Below are positions 7,317 through 11,504 of a DNA stretch of 11,504 nt, in pieces. A program made the translations under genes and the position numbers. A model generated the notes under the pieces. That model searched no databases and was not told where the DNA came from. It saw only the letters and a program-made list of their open reading frames with translations. Origin of the DNA: CAYIRQ01 sp964365905 (GTDB lineage: Bacteria; Patescibacteriota; Gracilibacteria; Peribacterales; Peribacteraceae). The stretch is from contig CAYIRQ010000039.1 in NCBI GenBank assembly GCA_964365905.1, forward strand, positions 1 through 11,504, in the 5' to 3' direction. How positions within the stretch are numbered: the stretch's first letter is position 1; each line of letters starts with the position of its first letter.

Positions 7317-7352
7317 GGAGTGCAGTGTACCGCATACACTCCTCCCGTCATT
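7311..7352. promoter_or_regulatory. Divergent promoter with shared palindrome (DoxX / CuA lipoprotein)
   Basis: The perfect inverted repeat AGTGTA-CCGCA-TACACT (7324-7340) supplies a -10 for each direction. Plus strand: TTGCAT (7311-7316), 18 bp, TACACT (7335-7340). Minus strand: ATGACG (7346-7351), 16 bp, TACACT (7324-7329). An alternative outer pair, GGAGTG and CACTCC (7318-7323 and 7338-7343), overlaps it. The geometry suits a shared operator or mutually exclusive polymerase binding. Promoter assignment is by eye. Confidence 0.5.
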
Positions 7353-7364
7353 CACCCCCTTTCC

Positions 7365-7871
7365 ATGAAGCAATCACCTGCTCTCTCCGGTCTTTTTATC
7401 CTGACACTTGCTGCATGTGCGCCGGCGTCTCCTGCCCCGGAAGAAGGAACATTGCCAACGAATCAGGAAATGGGAAAAGAGCAGCCTGCCATGGAAAAAG
7501 AACAACCGGTCATGGAAGAAGAAACACCTCCGGCGATGGAAGAACCCGCATCCGGGGAAGAGGAAGATCCTGCCGCCATGGAACCCGTGCCTGGGAAGCG
7601 CACCGTGGAAATTGCGACAGACAACTGGTCCTTCACTCCCGCGGCAATCACCGCAAAAAAAGGCGAAATGGTGGAAGTCCGCCTCGTAGGAGTGGGCGGC
7701 AATCACGGGTTTGCCGTTCCGGGCCTCGGAATCAATGTTCCGGTGAATGCGGGCGAGTCTGTGGCAGTGGAAATTCCCACGGCAGAAGCGGGCACCTACG
7801 AATTTTTCTGTTCTATTCCCTGCGGATCGGGGCATAAGGATATGAGGGGAACCATCACGATCCAGGAGTAA
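7365..7871 (+). CDS. Lipoprotein with CuA-type cupredoxin domain (COX2-like)
   Basis: A 168-residue protein. A type II signal peptide ends in lipobox LAAC with Cys18. Residues 19-77 are a Glu/Pro/Met-rich linker with repeated E-x-P-x-M-E style units. Residues about 78-168 form a cupredoxin domain. NHGFAVPGLGI (His114) and CSIPCGSGHKDM (Cys149, Cys153, His157, Met160) reproduce the CuA ligand set of cytochrome c oxidase subunit II; the residue equal to COX2 Glu198 is Ile, but only its backbone carbonyl binds copper. A binuclear copper electron-transfer or copper-handling role at the outer face of the membrane is likely. The two N-terminal helices of true COX2 are missing and no oxidase subunit I is in view, so it may be a copper chaperone or a free electron carrier. 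No SD precedes the ATG (TTTCCATG). Confidence 0.85.
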   Translation: MKQSPALSGLFILTLAACAPASPAPEEGTLPTNQEMGKEQPAMEKEQPVMEEETPPAMEEPASGEEEDPAAMEPVPGKRTVEIATDNWSFTPAAITAKKGEMVEVRLVGVGGNHGFAVPGLGINVPVNAGESVAVEIPTAEAGTYEFFCSIPCGSGHKDMRGTITIQE

Positions 7872-7894
7872 TTCGTGGGGAAGAAGACATGTTA

Positions 7895-7994
7895 NNNNNN
7901 NNNNNNNNNNNNNNNNNNNNNNNNNNNNNNNNNNNNNNNNNNNNNNNNNNNNNNNNNNNNNNNNNNNNNNNNNNNNNNNNNNNNNNNNNNNNNN
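7895..7994. other. Assembly gap (exactly 100 N)
   Basis: A run of exactly 100 N, the conventional length for a scaffold join of unknown size. The distance and reading frame between the CuA gene and the amidase are therefore not known, and the 5' region of the amidase may be missing. Confidence 0.98.
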
Positions 7995-8011
7995 TTAGAA
8001 TTCCTCCCTGC

Positions 8012-9271
8012 ATGAAAGAGAGCAATCGCATCGCAGTAAGTCTCGTGTGTATGGCGCTCCTTTTTCCACAGATTGCGCATGGACGAGGAGCCGACACCGA
8101 TCGTTCTCCCTTTCGCATCATCAGGCGCAGTGAGTGGAAGGCGGATGAGAGTTTGGGCCTCTTGCCAAAGGAACCGGCAACATCATCTGCCGAAACGGAA
8201 GAATCACCGGGAACCCCGCAATCCTCCGGGTCACGCACCCTCTCGGAGCGGGAGGAGAAATGCCAGACACTTCTCCGGAAATATCCCAAAGAATTCCGCA
8301 CGAACAATATGGCGGCGCATGCTCCCGACGGAGAGGCATACCTTTGGCCGCGCTCCTACAGCCCTTCCGTGAAACTCATCGTCATCCATCACACGGGAGA
8401 AAATAATCACGCGGAGGAAGGAGGAGCAGAAGTCGCGAAGCTCACGGGCAAAGAACGTATCCGGGGAATTTATCGTGCGCACACGGTTGGCAACGGCTGG
8501 GGCGATATCGGCTATCACTACCTCATTGATCCGCAGGGAATCATCTACGAAGGGAGAGCGGGCGGTCATGCGGTCGTAGGGGCCCATGTCTACTGTGCGA
8601 ATACCGGTTCGATCGGCATCGCCCTGCTCGGGAATTTTACGCGCGAAGATCCGGAGGAGGCGCAGCTCCGGAGTTTGCGCTACCTTCTCGCTACTCTCAG
8701 CGACGAGTATGGCATTGATCCGCGCGGAACGGCGCTTTTCCACGGACAACGCGCGCCGACGATCCTCTCGCATCGGGATATCTCCCTGAATGCAACGGCA
8801 TGCGCGGGGGATATCGTGGAATCCCTCCTTCCCCGTATCCGTCGCCTGACGGCCGCAAAGGATTTTCTCACCGCGATGCTCCCGAAGAAGCAGGAGCTCG
8901 CGCTCGCGGTTGCGTCTTCAAAGGGGAGTTCTCCGACGATCACCATGAAGGGGATCAACGCGATTGCGCTCCCTCCGCGCGGCGTTGGCCGCTTTGAAAT
9001 CGTCTATGAGTATCCGGCTCTGTCCCTTGCGAAAGGCGCACGCATTGCGGACGTTGAGCGCAGTGATGCCGGCATCGGTCTGTGGCAGGAGCGCGGAGGC
9101 GAGAAATTCCGCGTCCGCAATGCCCTCATTGCACCGCATGCGATTGCAAAAGGCGATCCGCTGCCGATTTCGCTCACCGTGCTCGCACCGGAAGACTCGG
9201 GAACCTATCACATAAAAATCGGCGATCTCGCTCTCACGCTGGAGGTTGCGGGGAGGAGGGCTAGAAGGTAG
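8012..9271 (+). CDS. Secreted PGRP/Amidase_2-type N-acetylmuramoyl-L-alanine amidase
   Basis: A 419-residue protein. The signal peptide (1-24) ends AHG. RRSEWKADESL (38-48) is the family's usual R-x-E-W-G-A-D-E-S lead-in, but about 70 low-complexity, Ser/Glu-rich residues separate it from the catalytic domain (about 118-280). Visible there are KLIVIHHTG (zinc ligand His126), GWGDIGYHYLID (Tyr168/Tyr170), IIYEGRAGGHAVVGAH, SIGIALLGNF, and SHRD (His254) with TACAGD (Cys264), the T7-lysozyme-type H-Y-H-C set. The enzyme should cut the bond between muramic acid and L-alanine outside the cytoplasm. A C-terminal beta-rich domain (about 305-415) was not identified. The start is the first ATG after the gap; no SD is present and an upstream start in the gap cannot be excluded. 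Confidence 0.85.
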   Translation: MKESNRIAVSLVCMALLFPQIAHGRGADTDRSPFRIIRRSEWKADESLGLLPKEPATSSAETEESPGTPQSSGSRTLSEREEKCQTLLRKYPKEFRTNNMAAHAPDGEAYLWPRSYSPSVKLIVIHHTGENNHAEEGGAEVAKLTGKERIRGIYRAHTVGNGWGDIGYHYLIDPQGIIYEGRAGGHAVVGAHVYCANTGSIGIALLGNFTREDPEEAQLRSLRYLLATLSDEYGIDPRGTALFHGQRAPTILSHRDISLNATACAGDIVESLLPRIRRLTAAKDFLTAMLPKKQELALAVASSKGSSPTITMKGINAIALPPRGVGRFEIVYEYPALSLAKGARIADVERSDAGIGLWQERGGEKFRVRNALIAPHAIAKGDPLPISLTVLAPEDSGTYHIKIGDLALTLEVAGRRARR

Positions 9272-9330
9272 CACGGCCGTCCCGGCCGTGACATGAATAA
9301 TCGTTACCACGGGCAAGATGCCCGTGCTAC
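9268..9330. repeat. REPIN-like inverted doublet of hairpin units
   Basis: The outer ends GTAGCACGG (9268-9276) and CCGTGCTAC (9322-9330) are perfect inverted repeats. Each half is itself a hairpin: CACGGCCG/CGGCCGTG (9272-9279 and 9283-9290) and CACGGGC/GCCCGTG (9308-9314 and 9320-9326). Aligned as units, the halves differ by a compensatory C-G to G-C change in the stem. The minus-strand translation includes TGILPV, which I recall from spurious ORFs of repeat-bearing genomes. It overlaps the amidase stop and lies between convergent genes, so it may also end transcription. Confidence 0.75.
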
Positions 9331-9335
9331 TTTCC

Positions 9336-9653
9336 TTATCTTCCTGTCTCCTCCTCAATCCAGCTGCAGAACTCCGGGTTTCCCTCGAGGATCGGAAGCG
9401 ACACAATGCAGGGGCAGTCGTAAGTATGAAGTTTCTTTACGCGATCGATGACTTTGTGCACAAGATCAGCACGGGTCTTTGCAAAAAGAATCGCCTCATT
9501 GCCCTCCTCCAGTTTCCCCTTCCAGAAGTACATTGAACGTGCATTCTCGAGGATATTCACGCACGCAACGAGATGTTCTTCGACGAGGGCTCTGCCAATG
9601 CGCTTCGCTTCGCCGGTATTTTTTGCGGTGATGTAGAGGAAGCGGAGATCCAT
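9336..9653 (-). CDS. cutA: CutA1 divalent-cation tolerance protein
   Basis: A 105-residue protein, the usual length of CutA1. Typical blocks are LRFLYITAKNTGEAKRIGRA, LVACVNILENARSMYFWKGKLEE, EAILFAKTRADL and HTYDCPCIVSLPI with a final WIEEETG. The family forms very stable ferredoxin-like trimers; a role in divalent metal tolerance comes from E. coli genetics and its biochemistry is unsettled. ATG 9653 gives the family-typical MDLRFLYIT start; a TTG at 9674 in the repeat array would add seven atypical residues. No SD is present. It lies 24 bp after rarA and is probably co-transcribed with it. Confidence 0.92.
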   Translation of the reverse strand: MDLRFLYITAKNTGEAKRIGRALVEEHLVACVNILENARSMYFWKGKLEEGNEAILFAKTRADLVHKVIDRVKKLHTYDCPCIVSLPILEGNPEFCSWIEEETGR

Positions 9654-9657
9654 AGGG

Positions 9658-9692
9658 CAATTTTCAATTATCAATTCTCAATTTTTAATTTC
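9658..9692. repeat. Degenerate heptamer array (locus C)
   Basis: Five exact 7-bp units: CAATTTT, CAATTAT, CAATTCT, CAATTTT, TAATTTC. The sixth position takes T, A and C while the others barely change. The array spans the end of rarA, whose last codons (NEIKN and stop) it encodes, and the whole leader before the cutA ATG. Confidence 0.75.
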
Positions 9693-11009
9693 ATTCTTGC
9701 GAATGATTGCTTTCACATGCTCCAATCGTTCTTTAACTTCCTTCTCAAACCCCCTCTCCGAGGGCGTATAGAAATCCTTCGGTTGCATGCCGATTGGGAA
9801 GTAATTCCCCGAAACGACCCCGCGCGGATCATCGTGAGGATACTGATATCCCTTTCCAAACCCCTGTTCCTTCATTCCTTTCAGGGGCGCATTCCGGAGA
9901 TGATTGGGCACTTCAAGGGTTGGCGCCTCTCGCACCGCAGCTCTCGCCGATCCCATCGCACGCGTGATCGCATTGCTCTTCGGTGCTTGCGCAAGGTATA
10001 CGCAGGCATGCGCGAGAAAAAATTCCCCCTCGGGAAGACCGACGAATTCAAAGGCCTGCCATGCGGAGATGACGAGTTGCAGCGCGCGCGGATCGGCGTT
10101 CCCGATGTCTTCACTTGCGAAAATTGCCATGCGACGGAAGAGAAAGCGTGGTTCTTCACCACCTGCAAGCATCTTGAACATCCAGAGGAGCGCGGCATCG
10201 GGATCGCTCCCGCGCATGCTTTTGATGAATGCGGAAATCGTATTGTAGTGATCTTCTTTGTCGTGATCGTACCGCACGCCCTGCTTCTGCAGAAGTTTCT
10301 GCGCGCCTTCGAGCGTGAGATTCTTGCCAAGACTCGCGATCGCGAGTTCCAATGCATTCAGCGCAATCCGCGCATCGCCATGCGCGATATTTGCGATGTG
10401 CGCGATGGCTTCCGGAGTCACGTTGATACTCCCGCCATACCCCCGCGGATCGCGGAGCGCTTGCGAGAGAATCTTTTCGAGATGTTCAGGCTGGAGAGGT
10501 TGCAGGAGATACACCTGTGAGCGTGAAACCAGCGCCTGATTGACTTCAAAATACGGATTATGGGTCGTTGCGCCGATCAAAATCACCGCACCGCTTTCGA
10601 CAAACGGGAGGAGCGCATCCTGCTGCGCGGTATTAAAGCGATGGATTTCATCGATGAAGAGAATGGTGCGCTCTTTGAGAGCGTTGCGCAGACTTTCCGC
10701 CTGAGAGCATACTTCCTTGAGCTCCTTCACGCCGCTCATCACGGCATTGAGCTGGATGAAGCTTGCAGACGTCTGCTCCGCGATGATCTTCGCGAGCGTT
10801 GTCTTCCCCGTCCCCGGTGGTCCGGCAAGGATGATCGAAGTCAGGCTGTCGCCCTCAATCGCCTTCCGAAGAGGGGTTCTCTCCCCGATGACGTGCGCCT
10901 GCCCCACGAACTCCCGGAGCGTCTTCGGGCGCACGCGATACGCAAGCGGTTCGCGGAGTGGGCTTGCGCTCTGTGTTGTGGCAATGGGAGAAGCCATGAG
11001 CATTGCCAT
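9678..11009 (-). CDS. rarA: Replication-associated recombination ATPase RarA/MgsA
   Basis: A 443-residue protein of normal length for RarA/MgsA (Mgs1/WRNIP1). It has a clamp-loader-like AAA+ core: PLAYRVRPKTLREFVGQ (21-37), Walker A GPPGTGKT (63-70), Walker B ILFIDEIH (116-123), sensor 1 GATTHNP (146-152), arginine-finger region SR (162-163) and sensor 2 GDARIALNALE (211-221). The MgsA C-terminal tetramerisation domain follows, with DHYNTISAFIKSMRGSDPDA (253-272) and the block YQYPHDDPRGVVSGNYFP (388-405). The family acts at stalled replication forks. ATG 11009, 11003 and 10997 are all possible. A TATTAT overlapping the first ATG could be a -10 that favours the later ones. No SD. cutA follows. 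Confidence 0.95.
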   Translation of the reverse strand: MAMLMASPIATTQSASPLREPLAYRVRPKTLREFVGQAHVIGERTPLRKAIEGDSLTSIILAGPPGTGKTTLAKIIAEQTSASFIQLNAVMSGVKELKEVCSQAESLRNALKERTILFIDEIHRFNTAQQDALLPFVESGAVILIGATTHNPYFEVNQALVSRSQVYLLQPLQPEHLEKILSQALRDPRGYGGSINVTPEAIAHIANIAHGDARIALNALELAIASLGKNLTLEGAQKLLQKQGVRYDHDKEDHYNTISAFIKSMRGSDPDAALLWMFKMLAGGEEPRFLFRRMAIFASEDIGNADPRALQLVISAWQAFEFVGLPEGEFFLAHACVYLAQAPKSNAITRAMGSARAAVREAPTLEVPNHLRNAPLKGMKEQGFGKGYQYPHDDPRGVVSGNYFPIGMQPKDFYTPSERGFEKEVKERLEHVKAIIRKNEIKN

Positions 11010-11030
11010 AATACTGAACAGGCGGCGCTC

Positions 11031-11058
11031 TTGACAGGAAATTTTTTATCATTAGAAT
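11031..11058 (+). promoter_or_regulatory. Near-consensus sigma70 promoter for the structured region
   Basis: TTGACA (11031-11036), a 16-bp AT-rich spacer and TAGAAT (11053-11058) match RpoD elements closely, with the same layout as the sigma-gene promoter. Initiation is expected near 11065. It points away from rarA into a region without an ordinary gene. Confidence 0.72.
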
Positions 11059-11195
11059 GCTTCAAAATTTCCGCTCTTTTGCAGCACGGATGCAGGAAGT
11101 GACTTGCTCTCGGCTTTCTCTCCTTGTAGGAGGGAAGGCCATGGAACAGAGCAGGAGGGTCAAAACTGGGGGAATGAATCTCCCGAGGAGGACCT

Positions 11196-11342
11196 ATGAT
11201 GAATGCGAGGATGCAGAGAGCGCGAGCTCGCGCTCTCTGCAAGTCGGCCCCGGCGGGGTCGGCGGAGGAGAGGCCTCTTCTCCGGATCCAGCGCAGCCGG
11301 ATCCGGAGGCGGCCGCGGCACTGCCGCCGCGATCGCTATTGA
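11196..11342 (+). CDS. Possible small arginine-rich protein (48 aa)
   Basis: GAGGAGG (11185-11191) stands 4 nt before ATG 11196 and 7 nt before a second in-frame ATG at 11199, one of the best SD arrangements in the window. The frame runs 48 codons to TGA, 4 nt before the terminator-like hairpin. The product is very basic: about 15 Arg, including RIRRRPRHCRRDRY at the C-terminus. No family was recognised. The basic composition may simply reflect translating GC-rich hairpins, so this could be a spurious frame within a structured RNA. Confidence 0.3.
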   Translation: MMNARMQRARARALCKSAPAGSAEERPLLRIQRSRIRRRPRHCRRDRY

Positions 11343-11346
11343 CCTT

Positions 11347-11380
11347 GCCGGGAGCCCCAATGTGGGGCTCCCGGCGTTTC
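11347..11380 (+). terminator. Strong hairpin, terminator-like
   Basis: A perfect 12-bp stem, GCCGGGAGCCCC with GGGGCTCCCGGC (11347-11358 and 11364-11375), loop AATGT, is followed by GTTTC. The stem is terminator-grade, but the T-tract is only three bases, so termination may be inefficient or the stem may instead protect a 3' end. Confidence 0.55.
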
Positions 11381-11423
11381 AAAGAAAGCAGATCAGTTCC
11401 TGTTCCCATCACCCCATTACTCC

Positions 11424-11504
11424 ATGGCACGCACCGGAAACGAAGAATGGACGGAAAAAGAGCTTCGAAAGTATGTGGAGCAAAGAGGAGCAAGAATGTG
11501 GAAA
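11424..11504 (+). CDS. 5' end of an unidentified gene (cut by window edge)
   Basis: ATG 11424 opens 27 codons that run off the window. The product begins MARTGNEEWTEKELRKYV, hydrophilic with a probable amphipathic helix and ordinary codon use, unlike the hairpin region before it. The sequence before the ATG (ATTACTCC) has no SD but matches the pyrimidine-before-ATG style of the other genes. The frame is open upstream to the TGA at 11340, without another ATG. It is too short to name. Confidence 0.5.
   Translation, partial: MARTGNEEWTEKELRKYVEQRGARMWK

Larger units (their letters stand above)
11065..11380 (+). ncRNA. Candidate structured RNA: chain of GC-rich hairpins
   Basis: The stretch 11010-11423 holds no ordinary gene. 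Downstream of a strong promoter, consecutive stems can be drawn: an outer 8-bp stem 11103-11110/11148-11155 enclosing a 13-bp stem 11112-11124/11128-11140 (triloop TGT, two G-U pairs); 11168-11173/11179-11184; a perfect 28-nt palindrome at 11213-11240; 11243-11251/11255-11263; 11264-11273/11274-11283 (near-perfect, competes with the next); 11280-11289/11299-11308 (10 bp perfect); 11308-11313/11323-11328; and a final 12-bp stem. Features of tmRNA, RNase P RNA, SRP RNA or 6S RNA were not found. It may be a regulatory RNA, the structured leader and body of a small mRNA, or both. Stems were found by eye only. Confidence 0.5.

Noticed and set aside
7095..7364. Extended N-terminus for the CuA lipoprotein
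   Set aside because: The upstream frame is antisense to the DoxX-like gene, and the lipoprotein signal begins exactly at ATG 7365.
7889..8011. Amidase frame extended through the N run
   Set aside because: The gap length is a placeholder, so frame continuity across it has no meaning; ATG 8012 starts a proper signal peptide.
9573..10520. Plus-strand ORF (315 codons) opposite rarA and cutA
   Set aside because: It crosses two well-supported minus-strand genes and has no recognisable domain.
11065..11380. tmRNA, RNase P RNA, SRP RNA or 6S RNA
   Set aside because: No tRNA-like end, no P4-type conserved blocks, no SRP tetraloop region and no single long bulged hairpin were seen.
11196..11504. TGA recoding joining the small Arg-rich ORF to the 11424 gene
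   Set aside because: The two share a frame, separated by TGA at 11340, but TGA is a normal stop for several genes here and a terminator-like stem lies between them.

Overview
The window is a gene-dense bacterial segment in standard code 11; TGA closes several genes after sensible C-termini. It carries a type II toxin-antitoxin pair, housekeeping genes (primary sigma factor, ribosome hibernation factor, RarA, CutA, tRNA-Glu), membrane and envelope genes, and several repeats. Most start codons lack a Shine-Dalgarno (SD) sequence. The gene mix, compact layout and an assembly gap of exactly 100 N fit a metagenome-assembled genome of an uncultivated lineage. A candidate-phylum organism of the Peregrinibacteria/Peribacteria type is my best guess, but that is inference only.

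Layout: (1) 50-582, RHH antitoxin and RelE/ParE-type toxin behind a palindromic operator. (2) 583-2503 minus, raiA/hpf followed by a PKD-7TM membrane protein, with degenerate heptamer repeats at both gene starts. (3) 2606-2683 plus, tRNA-Glu(CTC), whose 3' end overlaps the stop codon of the opposing gene. (4) 2662-6928 minus, RpoD-type sigma factor then a Ca2+-type P-type ATPase 25 bp behind it. The sigma gene has a promoter that predicts a leaderless mRNA. (5) 6963-7871, a DoxX-like membrane protein and a CuA-cupredoxin lipoprotein, divergent from a shared palindrome. (6) 7895-7994, assembly gap. (7) 8012-9271 plus, a secreted PGRP-type amidase. (8) 9268-9330, a REPIN-like inverted doublet between convergent genes. 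(9) 9336-11009 minus, rarA followed by cutA, with a third heptamer array between them. (10) 11031-11380 plus, a strong promoter driving about 315 nt of strongly structured sequence that ends in a GC-rich hairpin and overlaps a small Arg-rich ORF. (11) 11424 to the edge, the start of an unidentified gene.

The main candidate for something undescribed is region 10, a chain of consecutive stable hairpins behind a near-consensus promoter, either a structured RNA or a mini-gene with a structured leader. Next come the three heptamer arrays, each with one nearly free position per 7 bp, one of which encodes a signal peptide. Third is the shared start-site style (pyrimidines directly before ATG, no SD, promoters very close to the start codon), which suggests leaderless or SD-independent translation.
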